A stretch of DNA of 64,000 nt from Candidatus Limnocylindrales bacterium (GCA_035626395.1 DASPNR010000013.1:25308-89307), one strand, 5' to 3'. Shown: positions 38,010 to 46,828, numbered from the stretch's first letter. The notes: generated from the letters alone by a model not told the origin. Program-made: numbers and translations.

Positions 38010-39263
38010 CTAGAGCAGAAAGACGGTGGCGAGCCCGAGCAGCAGGCCCATGCTGACGATGTCGGTGGCGGTGGTCAGGAAGATGCTCGAGGCCGTGGCC
38101 GGATCGGCGCCGAGGCGCCGCAGCGCGATGGGCACCATCGCTCCGGAGATGCCGCTGCACATGCAGCTTCCCACCATCGCGACGAAGACGATTCCCGCCA
38201 GCGCCAGCGGATTGCTCTCGTCGCCGGCCGTGATGTACATCGCCAGCCCGGCCAGCGCGCCCACGACGACACCGTTGAGGATGCCGAGCGCGGCTTCCTT
38301 GGCCACGACGGTGATGGGACTTCGCTCGGCCAGCTCGCCCAGGGTCATTCCGCGCAGCGTCACCGCGAGCGCCTGACATCCGGTGTTGCCCGACTGCCCG
38401 GCCAGGATGGGAAGAAACGCCGCCAGCGTCACGATCCTGTCGATGGTCGCCTCGAAGACTCCCACCACCGCACCGGCGGCGAACGCGGTCAGCAGGTTCA
38501 GCAGCAGCCACGGGTTGCGCAGCCGCAGCGCGCGCGGCCACGGCGTCGACAGGCGCTCCTCCTTCTCGACGCCGACCATGCTGCCGGCCTGCACGACGAG
38601 CTGGAACACGCGCTGCTGGAACAGATCCTCGCCTCGCACCAGGCCCACGAGGCGCCCCTCCTCGTCGCACACGGGATAGACGGGATAATGCCGCTGCACG
38701 GCTTCGTGCATCGCCTCGGCCACCGCCATGTTCGCCGAGAGCGAGAACGGCTCGCGGATCATGATGTCGGCCAGCGTCAGCGACGGGTCGGCCAGCAGCA
38801 TCTCGCGCATGACCACGACGCCGAGAAGGCGGCGGTCGGCGTCGGTGACGTGGATGTAGGTGATGAAGGCCGTCTTGACCTGCTCGCGCAGCTCCACGAC
38901 CGCATCCCGGATCGTCGTGTGCGGCGGAAAGACGCCGACGGGCTCGGCCATGAGGCGCCCGACGGTGTTGTCGGGGTAGCTGGCGTTGACCTCCCATTGC
39001 CGCCGGCGCGACTCCGGCACGCGCGCCAGGATCGCGTCGCGCCGGCGGTCACGGAACTTGCCGAGGATGCGCAGCGCGTGCGGCGGCATCATGCGCGTGA
39101 GCATCTCGGCCACGACCGAGTCGGGCTCGTCGGCGAGCTGCGCGTAGGCTGTCTGTGCCGAGCCGCGCGCGATCTCGCGCTCGATCTCGCGCAGGCGTAC
39201 CGGATCGGTCGGGCTCTCGGCCGTTCGTGCGCTCTCGGCGGTCAAGGGACTGTCGGCGGCCAT
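38010..39263 (-). CDS. mgtE: Magnesium transporter MgtE
   Basis: 417 residues with the MgtE order: helical N domain (about 25-125), two CBS domains (about 125-255: VGRLMAEPVGVFPPHTTIRDAV and LADIMIREPFSLSANMAVAE), plug helix and five membrane helices. The latter include PWLLLNLLTAFAAGAVVGVFE, GQSGNTGCQALAVTLRG and SGISGAMVPIALRRLGADPA with the ion-pore residues. MgtE is a Mg2+-gated channel whose N and CBS domains sense cytoplasmic Mg2+. The length is slightly short because the N domain is trimmed. No M-box riboswitch was recognised in the 134 bases upstream. Confidence 0.93.
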   Translation of the reverse strand: MAADSPLTAESARTAESPTDPVRLREIEREIARGSAQTAYAQLADEPDSVVAEMLTRMMPPHALRILGKFRDRRRDAILARVPESRRRQWEVNASYPDNTVGRLMAEPVGVFPPHTTIRDAVVELREQVKTAFITYIHVTDADRRLLGVVVMREMLLADPSLTLADIMIREPFSLSANMAVAEAMHEAVQRHYPVYPVCDEEGRLVGLVRGEDLFQQRVFQLVVQAGSMVGVEKEERLSTPWPRALRLRNPWLLLNLLTAFAAGAVVGVFEATIDRIVTLAAFLPILAGQSGNTGCQALAVTLRGMTLGELAERSPITVVAKEAALGILNGVVVGALAGLAMYITAGDESNPLALAGIVFVAMVGSCMCSGISGAMVPIALRRLGADPATASSIFLTTATDIVSMGLLLGLATVFLL

Positions 39264-39397
39264 CGGACCTCCACGCTGACGTCGTTCATCGTCGAAGGAC
39301 GGGGCAGAGACGCGCGCCGCCGGCCGCTAGCGGGTCCGGTGCGAGCGCCTGCCGCTCCCAACCTGCCGACATGCGCGGATAGTGCAAAGCGTGACCG

Positions 39398-40762
39398 TCA
39401 GGACGCGTCGACCTCCGGGCAGTTCAGCGTCACCGGCAGGCCCACCGCGAACTGCAGGTCCCGCAGCGCATCAGTGGCCATGACGTCTCCGCTGTCGTCG
39501 ACGTCGCAGACGCACAGTGCGCACGACCGCAGACCCACCGACGCCCGCAGGATGGCGCCGGCATCGACCGCGGTGATCACGCCGAACACCGGTGCTGCAT
39601 CGCCGCAATCGGACGGGCACTCGGCCGGCACGGTCGTGGTCGTCTCGGGCACGGTGGTCGTGGTGGGTGGCTGGGTCGTGGTGGTGCTGGTCGTGGTCGT
39701 GGTCGTCGGCGGCACCGTGGTGGTGGTGGTGGTGGTGTCGGGCAAGGTCGTGGTCGTCGGCGCCAGTGTGGTGGTGGTGGGCGGCGGCACCGTCGTCGTC
39801 GGCGGTGGCAGCGTCGTGGTCGGTGCCAGCGTGGTCGTCGGCGCCAGCGTGGTGGTGGTCGCGGGCAGTGTCGTCGTGGTGGTCGGCGGCGGCAGGGTGG
39901 TCGTCGTCGCCGGCAGCGTCGTGGTCGGTGCCAGCGTCGTGGTGGTGGGCGGCAACGTCGTCGTCGTGGCGGTGCACTCGGGAGAATCGACGATCAGGCA
40001 ATTGAACGTGCAGCAGTCGTCGCCGGCCGTGTTGCCGTCGTCGCACTCCTCGCCTTCATCGATGGTCTCGTTGCCGCAAAGCTCGTCGGGCTCCACGGTG
40101 AAGCCGGCGTAGCGCACCTGGTCCTGCGAGGAGTTGTAGAAGCCGAACAGGCCGGACTGGAACGTATCGTCCTGGATGGTCCACGTCTGCAGCAGCATGC
40201 TGTCGCTGACGCGGGTGACCTCGATGGTGAACTCGCCGGGCGTGAACAGCAGCCGGAAGTCATAGTCCGTGAAGGAGACCCAGGGGATGTCGTTCTGGAC
40301 CAGCGGCGTGCCGAGGTCCCACAGGTCGAGCCCGCCCGGATCGTCGGGACAGGTGTCGACGACCTTGACGCGCATGCCGATGTCGGCGTTGCCGAAGGTG
40401 GGGCCGCTGGCCTGCGAGGCTTTCTTCCAGTCGAACAGATAATACTGGCAGCGGTTCTGATAGCCGAAGACGAAGCCGATGAAATCGTCGTCGTTGGTCG
40501 TGTCGACGCGCCAGCTGCCGACGATCTCGGTGTTCGTGATGTCGAAGTCGCCGACGAGGATCGAGGGGTCGGCGTTGACGACCTGGGTGGCGACGGTGTC
40601 GGAGTCCGACAGCACCCAGCTCGCGTCATCCTGGCTGTCATGCTCGTACTGCACGACGGTCCAGGTGCTGAGATCGACCGGTATCTGCGCCGCGCCTGCA
40701 GCGGTTGCGGCCGAGACGAGCGTCCACGAAACCAGGGCGACTCGAGCGGTTGGTATTCTCAT
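39398..40762 (-). CDS. Secreted protein: TSP-C/LamG-like domain, DUF4215 module, Thr/Pro linker, dockerin-like tail
   Basis: 454 residues. A signal peptide (about 1-26) leads to a beta-sandwich similar to the thrombospondin C-terminal/LamG fold (SWRVDTTNDDDFIGFVFGYQ, YYLFDWKKASQ). A DUF4215 Cys module follows (CGNETIDEGEECDDGNTAGD), then about 115 residues of TTTTLPPTTT repeats, and a two-part dockerin-like tail (VITAVDAGAILRASVG, CDVDDSGDVMATDALRDL). The linker is probably a stalk or O-glycosylation site. The final module is shared with three neighbours. The ATG at 40762 was chosen because the signal peptide opens there. It is divergent from the CAP-domain gene. Confidence 0.8.
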   Translation of the reverse strand: MRIPTARVALVSWTLVSAATAAGAAQIPVDLSTWTVVQYEHDSQDDASWVLSDSDTVATQVVNADPSILVGDFDITNTEIVGSWRVDTTNDDDFIGFVFGYQNRCQYYLFDWKKASQASGPTFGNADIGMRVKVVDTCPDDPGGLDLWDLGTPLVQNDIPWVSFTDYDFRLLFTPGEFTIEVTRVSDSMLLQTWTIQDDTFQSGLFGFYNSSQDQVRYAGFTVEPDELCGNETIDEGEECDDGNTAGDDCCTFNCLIVDSPECTATTTTLPPTTTTLAPTTTLPATTTTLPPPTTTTTLPATTTTLAPTTTLAPTTTLPPPTTTVPPPTTTTLAPTTTTLPDTTTTTTTVPPTTTTTTSTTTTQPPTTTTVPETTTTVPAECPSDCGDAAPVFGVITAVDAGAILRASVGLRSCALCVCDVDDSGDVMATDALRDLQFAVGLPVTLNCPEVDAS

Positions 40763-40997
40763 CACTGGCCCCCGATGCGCGCCGGCGCGCCATGCTGTGC
40801 GTTGCGACAGAACGTGGTCGTGAGTGAGCGCACGGAGGATGCACGGCGCAGGGGACCTTGGCAAGGCGCAGCCCCTGACCGCGTGGAGCAGACCGTTGGG
40901 GCGGCGTCGGCCGCAGCCGCAATGACGCCAGCGCACTTTCGCAATGGCATGTAGCCGCCGTCGGTCTTAGAACTCTTGCTGGAGTGGGGACTCCTCG

Positions 40998-43028
40998 ATG
41001 GTCCAGGATCGAATCACTCGCCCGGCAGGGGCTGCGGCGCTGTTCGTCGTTTGCTTGCTCACGGCGGCCGCGGCGCGTGCAGAGCTGAGCGCCGGCCGCG
41101 GCGGCAGCGATGCGCAGGCCGCCGGCCACGCTGCAGCTGCTGCGCCGGCCGCCGCCATGGCGTGGGACGGCGCCGACCGCACCGAAGTGGCGGTGGCGTT
41201 CGCCCGCCACTACCTGCCGGCGCAGGACTACGAGACGCACCTGGGTTGGACCGGCGACGTCGGCCAGTGCATGTCCGGCGCTCCTTCGCAGCTGTTCCTC
41301 GATCGGACGATGTCGCGGGTGAACTACTTCCGCGCCCAGGCGGGCATCGCCGCAGACGTCCAGGGCGACGCGGCGCTGGATGCTCAGTGCCAGCAGGCGG
41401 CGCTGGTGATGGCCCGTCAGGGCCAGACGTCGCACTATCCGGCCGACGACTTTCCGGGCAATCCCTGTCTCTCCGACGCCGCCGACACGGCCGCCGCCAA
41501 GTCCAACCTGCTGCTCGACTCCATCGGGCCACCTGCCATCGACCGCCTGATGAAGGATCCGGGCGTGAGCAACCGCTATGTCGGCCACCGTCGCTGGCTG
41601 CTCTATCCGCGCCAGCAGGTCATGGGCAACGGCGCCATCCCCGCCGCCGGCGCCTACCGCGCCGCGCACTGCAATCACGTCATCGGCGGCTTCAAGCCGT
41701 CGCAGCCGACGCAGGCGGTGCCATGGCCGAACGAGGGCTTCGTGCCGTGGCAGGTCGTTCCCAACGACGGCGACGACCCCCCGCGCTGGTCCTTCTCCTA
41801 CGCGGGCGCCGGCTTCGCGTCGGCCACGGTGTCGGTGGAGAAGCTCGGCGCCGATGGCGGCATGATGGCGGTGACACGGGAGCAGGTCGGCAACGGCTAC
41901 GGCGACAACACGCTCGTCTGGAAGATCGACGGCGTGCCTGCCTCCGCGCCCGAACAGGATACGACGTACCGCGTGACCATCGGCGGCGTCACCGGCGCGG
42001 GCCAGTCCAGCTTCGTCTACGACGTCACGGTCATCGATCCCTACGATCTGGGCCTCGACCTGCAGCCGCACGGGCCCGAGGAGCCGGTCGTCGGCGGAGA
42101 GTCCGTCTACGGCTTCGGTGGCTTCGAGCATGCCGACGGTTTCGACGTCCGCGTGGCACGCGCGTCCGATGGCGACTGGCTGGAAGGCGCCGAGAGCGCA
42201 TCGGCTCCCGTGATCGATCAGACCACCGGCGCCTACGATCTGCGCACGACCCTGGTCAAGGCGAGCGGACAGAAGTCGTTCCATCTGACGGCGCCGAGCC
42301 TGCAGGAGCCGGAGCAGGCGTTCATCATCGACAGGATCGTGGTGCCGTCGGCGGCCAGCACGCTGCGCTTCAAGAACCTTCGTCGCTGCGCTTCGCAGAC
42401 ATCGGCGCTGCATGCCCAGGTGTCGCGCGATGGACAGTCGTGGCGCACGCTGTGGTCGCGCACGGGGCAGGCGCTGATCCTGTGCTCCTCCGCCGACTGG
42501 GACGCCGGGTTCCAGAGCGTCTCGGCCTCATTTCCCGCCGATCTCGTCGGACAGACGGTGCAGGTGCGGTTCCTGTACAGAATCGCGGGGCCGCTGGTGT
42601 TCGGCGGGACCGGCTCGAGCCTCGGGTTCTTCATCGACGACATCGAGGTATCCGGCTCGCGCGAGCTGGTGGATGCGAGCGAGACGGAGCTGCCGGCGGG
42701 CGCGACATCCTTTTCCCTGACGCCGCAGCACGAAGAAGAGCTGTGGCTGCAGGTGCGGCCGCGCGTGGCGGACGTGCGCTACGGCTACGGAACGCCGGCG
42801 GTGGTCTTTGCCGTCGAAGGCGAGGTGTTGTGCGGCGACGGGAGCGGCGACGGCGAAATCACCGCCAGCGACGCGCTGCTGGCGCTGAAGGCCGCGGTCG
42901 GCGCGGCAAGTTGCGTACTGGCGGTGTGCGACGTCAATGACAGCGGCGGCCTGACCGCCAGCGACGCCCTGCTGGTTCTGAAGTTCGCCGTCGGCGGCGC
43001 CGTCACGCTCGACTGCCCGATGCCCTGA
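40998..43028 (+). CDS. Secreted CAP-domain (SCP/PR-1) protein with dockerin-like tail
   Basis: 676 residues. After a signal peptide (about 1-28) the CAP domain spans about 100-240: RVNYFRAQAGIAADVQGD, the first His in GQTSHYPADDF, and YVGHRRWLLYPRQQVMGNG near the end. An Ig-like segment follows (about 250-370), then a jelly-roll region with FHLTAPSLQEPEQAF, and the C-terminal double dockerin-like module (CGDGSGDGEITASDALLAL and CDVNDSGGLTASDALLVL). CAP proteins are secreted and often bind lipids or act in host or envelope interactions; no protease site is claimed. It ends two bases before the AlkB-like gene. The same module occurs on its divergent neighbour. Confidence 0.78.
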   Translation: MVQDRITRPAGAAALFVVCLLTAAAARAELSAGRGGSDAQAAGHAAAAAPAAAMAWDGADRTEVAVAFARHYLPAQDYETHLGWTGDVGQCMSGAPSQLFLDRTMSRVNYFRAQAGIAADVQGDAALDAQCQQAALVMARQGQTSHYPADDFPGNPCLSDAADTAAAKSNLLLDSIGPPAIDRLMKDPGVSNRYVGHRRWLLYPRQQVMGNGAIPAAGAYRAAHCNHVIGGFKPSQPTQAVPWPNEGFVPWQVVPNDGDDPPRWSFSYAGAGFASATVSVEKLGADGGMMAVTREQVGNGYGDNTLVWKIDGVPASAPEQDTTYRVTIGGVTGAGQSSFVYDVTVIDPYDLGLDLQPHGPEEPVVGGESVYGFGGFEHADGFDVRVARASDGDWLEGAESASAPVIDQTTGAYDLRTTLVKASGQKSFHLTAPSLQEPEQAFIIDRIVVPSAASTLRFKNLRRCASQTSALHAQVSRDGQSWRTLWSRTGQALILCSSADWDAGFQSVSASFPADLVGQTVQVRFLYRIAGPLVFGGTGSSLGFFIDDIEVSGSRELVDASETELPAGATSFSLTPQHEEELWLQVRPRVADVRYGYGTPAVVFAVEGEVLCGDGSGDGEITASDALLALKAAVGAASCVLAVCDVNDSGGLTASDALLVLKFAVGGAVTLDCPMP

Positions 43029-43030
43029 GG

Positions 43031-43846
43031 ATGCACGGCCTCTTCTACGATCCCGCTTTCGTCTCACCGGCGGATCGCGCCGAGATCGTCGGATGGCTGG
43101 CCGGGATCCGGCCGCTGTGGGAGGACCGCTTCACCGAGCGGGAAGCGCTGGCGGCCGGCGGGCAGCGGCGACTGCTGCGGCCCGTCTACTGGCTCGGCAA
43201 CTGGCAATTCGCCTGTCTCAACTACTACCGCCCGCCGCGCGGCATCCACGACCGCTGCGTGCAGGCCGAGCCGTATCCGCCCGCGCTGGCGCGGCTCGTG
43301 GCGCGCATCGAGAAGAAGGCGCGCGCGATGTTCCGCGGCGCGGACATGCCCGAGGCCTGGCACCTGAACACGTGCCTGGTCAACCTCTACGGCGCGCGAG
43401 TGGACGCGGACGGGAAGCGCACCGACACCGCCCGCGTCGGCGAGCATCGCGACGACGAGCCCGGCCCGGTGGCGTCGATCTCGCTCGGCGAGCGTGCGCT
43501 GTTCCAGTTCGTCGCCACGGGCGGGCGGCACGAACCCAAGCGCGTCGTGCACGGCCAATGGCTCGACGATCGCTCGCTGCTGATCTTCGGCGGCCACACC
43601 TGGAAGCGCGCGACCGTGCATCGGGTGCTGCGCGTGGATCGCCGCCAGGGTGCGCGCTTCGACGTGGACGTCGAGGGCTTCGAAACGCGCCGGGTCAACT
43701 TCACGTTCCGCTACGTTCCCGACGAGCACATCCTGCCATATGCCCGGCTCGGGCATCAGGCGCGCAGCGACGTCGAGCGCTACGTGCGCGAGCTCGCCAG
43801 ATCGTCGCAATTCTTCGCGGAGCAGCTACAAACGGCGGTTTCATGA
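43031..43846 (+). CDS. AlkB-family 2-oxoglutarate/Fe(II) dioxygenase
   Basis: 271 residues. The jelly-roll core has FACLNYYRPP, the iron-binding HxD in GEHRDDEPGP, the distal His in RATVHRVLRVD, and the 2-oxoglutarate Arg region RRVNFTFRYV. LNTCLVNLYGARVDADG is the AlkB-like nucleotide-lid side. The family repairs alkylated DNA or RNA by oxidative demethylation. The length is above E. coli AlkB but near ALKBH-type relatives. It overlaps the ABC-F gene by ATGA, indicating coupled translation. Which nucleic acid it acts on is not known. Confidence 0.85.
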   Translation: MHGLFYDPAFVSPADRAEIVGWLAGIRPLWEDRFTEREALAAGGQRRLLRPVYWLGNWQFACLNYYRPPRGIHDRCVQAEPYPPALARLVARIEKKARAMFRGADMPEAWHLNTCLVNLYGARVDADGKRTDTARVGEHRDDEPGPVASISLGERALFQFVATGGRHEPKRVVHGQWLDDRSLLIFGGHTWKRATVHRVLRVDRRQGARFDVDVEGFETRRVNFTFRYVPDEHILPYARLGHQARSDVERYVRELARSSQFFAEQLQTAVS

Positions 43847-45462
43847 TCCGCCTCGACCAGATCAGCATGCAGCACGGCCGCCAGATCCTGTTCCTGGAGG
43901 CCGGTGCCGCCATCCATCGCGGCGAGAAGGTGGGACTGGTCGGGCCGAACGGCGCGGGCAAGTCGACGATCTTCCGCCTCATCACCGGCCAGGAGCAGCC
44001 CGACGACGGCAGCGTCTCCATCGATCGCGGCGTGACGGTCGGGTACTTCAGCCAGGACGTCGGCGAGATGTCCGGACGCACCGTGGTCGCCGAAGTCATG
44101 GATGGAGCGGGGCCGGTTTCGGAGGTCGCGGCCGAGCTGGCCCGGCTCGAGCACGATCTGGCCGATCCGGAAAAGGCCGACCGCATGGACAAGCTCATCG
44201 AGCGCTACGGCGACGTGCAGTCGCGTTTCGAGGAGCTTGGCGGCTACGAGCTGGAGGCGCGCGCCCGCGAGGTGCTGGCAGGCCTCGGCTTCTCCGCCGA
44301 AATGGTGGACGGCGACGTGGGTCTGCTCTCGGGCGGCTGGAAGATGCGCGTGGCGCTGGCGCGCATCCTGCTGATGCGTCCTTCCGCGATGCTGCTGGAC
44401 GAGCCGTCCAACCACCTCGACCTCGAATCGCTGATCTGGCTCGAGAACTTCCTGAAGGCCTACGACGGCGCGCTGCTGATGACGTCGCACGACCGCGAAT
44501 TCCTCAACCGCATCGTCACGCGAATCCTCGAGATCGACGGCGGCGAGCTGGTCAGCTATTCGGGCAACTACGACTTCTACGAAGCGCAGCGCGAGCTGGC
44601 GCAGGCCCAGGCGCAGGCCGCCTACGAGCGCCAGCAGGCCAAGCTGGCCAAGGAGATGCGCTTCATCGAACGCTTCAAGGCGCAGGCGGCCAAGGCCGCG
44701 CAGGTGCAGTCGCGCGTCAAGCAGCTCGACAAGATCGAGAAGCTCGAGCCGCCCAAACGCCGTGCCACGCTGACGTTCGATTTTCCGCCGTATCCGCGCT
44801 CGGGCGACGACGTCGTCAAGATCGAGCACCTCGACAAGCGTTATGGCAGCAGGGTCGTCTATGACGGTCTGGATCTGACCATCCGCCGCGGCGAGCGTTG
44901 GGCGGTGATGGGCGTCAACGGCGCCGGCAAGTCGACGCTGCTCAAGCTGGTGGCGGGCGAGAGCCAGCCCGACGGCGGCGTTGTCAAGATCGGCGCGGCG
45001 GTGCGCATGGGCTATTTCGCGCAGCACGCCATGGAAGTGCTGCGGCCGGATCGGACGGTGCTGCAGACTCTCGAGGATTCGTTTCCTCTGGCCGGCGGCG
45101 GAGTGCTGCGCACGCTGGCAGGCTGCTTCGGCTTTCCGGGCGACGACGTCGACAAGCCGTGCAGGATCCTTTCCGGCGGCGAGAAGGCGCGCCTGGTGAT
45201 CGCGCGCATCCTCTACGACCGCCCCAACTTCCTGGTTCTCGATGAGCCGACCAACCACCTGGACATGGCGACCAAGGACATGCTGGTGCGGGCGCTCGCC
45301 GGCTATGAGGGCACCATGCTGTTCGTCTCGCACGACCGGCGCTTCCTGGCCGACGTGTCCAACCGCATTCTCGAGCTGAGCGCCGAAGGGCCTCTTCCCT
45401 TCGGCGGCGGCTATCGCGAGTACGTCGAGGCCAGCGGGCACGAAGCTCCCGGCCTGTGCTGA
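43843..45462 (+). CDS. ABC-F family ATPase (ribosome-associated)
   Basis: 539 residues, two ABC domains and no membrane region. Domain 1 has GPNGAGKST (about 36), LSGGWKMRVALARIL and LLDEPSNHLDLESL. The inter-domain linker is charged and helical (AQAQAAYERQQAKLAKEMRF...KAAQVQSRVKQLDKIEKLE), as in translation factors EttA/Uup/YheS. Domain 2 has GVNGAGKST, LSGGEKARLVIARIL and LDEPTNHLDMATK. ABC-F proteins act at the ribosomal E site or give antibiotic protection; I cannot tell which subgroup. The start ATG overlaps the dioxygenase stop. It ends convergently with a membrane protein gene three bases away. Confidence 0.92.
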   Translation: MIRLDQISMQHGRQILFLEAGAAIHRGEKVGLVGPNGAGKSTIFRLITGQEQPDDGSVSIDRGVTVGYFSQDVGEMSGRTVVAEVMDGAGPVSEVAAELARLEHDLADPEKADRMDKLIERYGDVQSRFEELGGYELEARAREVLAGLGFSAEMVDGDVGLLSGGWKMRVALARILLMRPSAMLLDEPSNHLDLESLIWLENFLKAYDGALLMTSHDREFLNRIVTRILEIDGGELVSYSGNYDFYEAQRELAQAQAQAAYERQQAKLAKEMRFIERFKAQAAKAAQVQSRVKQLDKIEKLEPPKRRATLTFDFPPYPRSGDDVVKIEHLDKRYGSRVVYDGLDLTIRRGERWAVMGVNGAGKSTLLKLVAGESQPDGGVVKIGAAVRMGYFAQHAMEVLRPDRTVLQTLEDSFPLAGGGVLRTLAGCFGFPGDDVDKPCRILSGGEKARLVIARILYDRPNFLVLDEPTNHLDMATKDMLVRALAGYEGTMLFVSHDRRFLADVSNRILELSAEGPLPFGGGYREYVEASGHEAPGLC

Positions 45463-45464
45463 AT

Positions 45465-45986
45465 TCAGTGCGGCCGCAGATGCATGCCGCGATGATGGTG
45501 CGCCGCGCGCTCGTCGACCGCCTTTTCGGACGGGTGCTGCACCTCGCCGGTGATGGCGCCGAGCGTGACGCCGTAGATTGCGTGCACGAGATAGGACGCG
45601 AAGACGGCGATCGCAGGATTGGGAAGCTGGCCCGAGAACAGTCCCATGCCGAACAGCGGCTTGAACAGCAGTTCGACCAGCGTCGCCAGGCCGAGGCCCA
45701 TCAGCAGGCCCTTCTGCCAGGGCGCACCCGGCAGCTCGCGGCTGAGAAACATCGCGTAGATGTGCGGGAACAGCACTGCGCCGAAATTGAAGTGCCAGGC
45801 CATCATCACCCACCAGCTCCAACTGAAGCGCTCGGGCTCGTTCTCGAAGAGGATGCCGCCGAACAGCTCGGTCAGTCCCGACTGCGGATAGCCGACGGCA
45901 GCGAATGCGTACACGGCAATGGTGACGAGCAGGGTGCCGACAAAGCCGGCTGCCATCGCGCGAGGGATGATATGGGCGTAGTTCAT
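45465..45986 (-). CDS. Small integral membrane protein (YagU/DUF6789-like)
   Basis: 173 residues with about four hydrophobic helices (AMAAGFVGTLLVTIAVYAFA, WWVMMAWHFNFGAVLFPHIY, GLLMGLGLATLVELLFKPLF, AIAVFASYLVHAIYGVTLGA) and a His/Arg-rich cytosolic tail, RAAHHHRGMHLRPH. The overall pattern resembles small YagU/DUF6789-type membrane proteins with several helices, none of known function. The His tail might bind metal, which is only a guess. The start at 45986 has GGAGCGAACCG before it. It is convergent with the ABC-F gene, and its own upstream is the long gene-poor stretch. Confidence 0.7.
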   Translation of the reverse strand: MNYAHIIPRAMAAGFVGTLLVTIAVYAFAAVGYPQSGLTELFGGILFENEPERFSWSWWVMMAWHFNFGAVLFPHIYAMFLSRELPGAPWQKGLLMGLGLATLVELLFKPLFGMGLFSGQLPNPAIAVFASYLVHAIYGVTLGAITGEVQHPSEKAVDERAAHHHRGMHLRPH

Positions 45987-46273
45987 CGGTTCGCTCCTGC
46001 GCAGATCTCACGGGCGCGTCCGCGTGCATCGCTCGCGGCGCGCCCACGCACAGAAGGAGCGACGTGTCAGCCGTGTCTTCCATGCCGTCGGACGCGGCGA
46101 ATTGCTCGTGCGTGGGTCTCCACAACCCTGCGCATGGGGCGGCGCCGCCCAGGTCGGGGGCACGGTCCGGGTACGGCCCGGCAGTGAAAACGCGTGCCGG
46201 ATTGGACCGTGGGCAGGAGCGAAAAAAAGTCGGCGGCAGGATGCGCGGGCCGTGCGTTTCCGTCTCGACAACG

Positions 46274-46450
46274 ATGCGGCTCGTGCGTAGTTTGTCCCTC
46301 GTCCACAGCCTGGTCGAGGCACACACAGGCCTCTCTGCCGGCACAGCCGGTGACTGGGGCGGGGGAGCGGCATCGGCGGTCGCTTCGTCGGCAGCGGTTC
46401 TCGGGAACGCTCGATTCGTCCCCGCCGAACACAAGGAGGTGATCCAGTGA
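46274..46450 (+). CDS. Possible 58-residue small protein before the structured RNA
   Basis: An ATG at 46274 reads MRLVRSLSLVHSLVEAHTGL followed by a Gly/Ala-rich stretch and ends at 46450 (...PAEHKEVIQ). Its stop overlaps the GTG of the 15-codon leader ORF. No good ribosome binding site precedes it, and the composition is only moderately protein-like. The final codons encode the strong Shine-Dalgarno of the leader ORF. It may be chance open frame. Confidence 0.2.
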   Translation: MRLVRSLSLVHSLVEAHTGLSAGTAGDWGGGAASAVASSAAVLGNARFVPAEHKEVIQ

Positions 46451-46638
46451 TCTATCTTAGTACGAAGGTGACCTGTGAGGTGGTGTCCTCTTAGGAGGCG
46501 TCCTTCCCAGATTTCACTGGGTGATCCTTTCTGAAGGGGACCCAGACACCACCGAACTCCGGTAGTCCCGCTTTCACCGGCGGGCCGGCGACAACGCGAA
46601 TCTCGCGACCGCCGGAAGCACTACCGGAGTTTTTGTTT
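46432..46638 (+). ncRNA. Structured leader RNA candidate with peptide ORF and terminator
   Basis: The stretch carries (1) AAGGAGGTGA, a full complement of the 16S 3' end; (2) a 15-codon ORF; (3) a 9-bp helix GGTGGTGTC (46479-46487) with GACACCACC (46545-46553) enclosing hairpins CCTC-TTAG-GAGG (46487-46498) and CCCAG/CTGGG (46506-46510/46517-46521); and (4) a 10-bp helix CTCCGGTAGT (46557-46566) with ACTACCGGAG (46620-46629) enclosing two further hairpins and followed by TTTTTGTTT. CCAGTGA at the leader start (46444-46450) can pair instead with TCACTGG (46514-46520), which would open the second inner hairpin, so alternative folds are possible. The closest downstream gene is the DUF2868 gene. 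I do not recognise the family. Confidence 0.6.
46447..46494 (+). CDS. 15-codon leader peptide ORF
   Basis: GTG at 46447 starts MIYLSTKVTCEVVSS and a TAG follows. AGGAGG lies at ideal spacing upstream, the strongest ribosome binding site in the window. The stop sits inside the hairpin 46487-46498, so ribosome position would directly affect the following RNA folds. Val, Ser and Thr are over-represented, without a run of one amino acid. Confidence 0.45.
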   Translation: MIYLSTKVTCEVVSS

Positions 46639-46828
46639 GCGGCGCCGCCTCCCCCTGGCCATGCCGATCAGCCCGGCGCCCTCAGAGCCCGTGGCCGCCG
46701 TCGTGCCCGCCATGGTGGACGGGGAAGAGCGACAGAAGGCCCTGCCCCTCGTTCGCATCCGTGCTAGCGTCGCCACTCGCGCCTCCTCGAGCCCCGTCGC
46801 GACGTCGCCGGGTCGCGGCGCTATCGGG

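Noticed and set aside
39630..39975. Non-coding simple-sequence repeat
   Set aside because: The GGTGGTCGT-rich DNA is in frame and encodes a Thr/Pro linker between two recognised modules.
45987..46273. Possible genes in the gene-poor stretch before the structured RNA
   Set aside because: Several short overlapping frames lack ribosome binding sites and protein-like composition; none kept.
46432..46445. Fragment of a 16S rRNA 3' end on the minus strand
   Set aside because: The 14-base match to the 16S terminus is just the complement expected of a perfect Shine-Dalgarno; no other rRNA sequence adjoins it.
46432..46638. tmRNA, SRP RNA, 6S RNA, c-di-GMP or T-box element
   Set aside because: None of their conserved cores is visible; the stretch was kept as an unnamed structured RNA.
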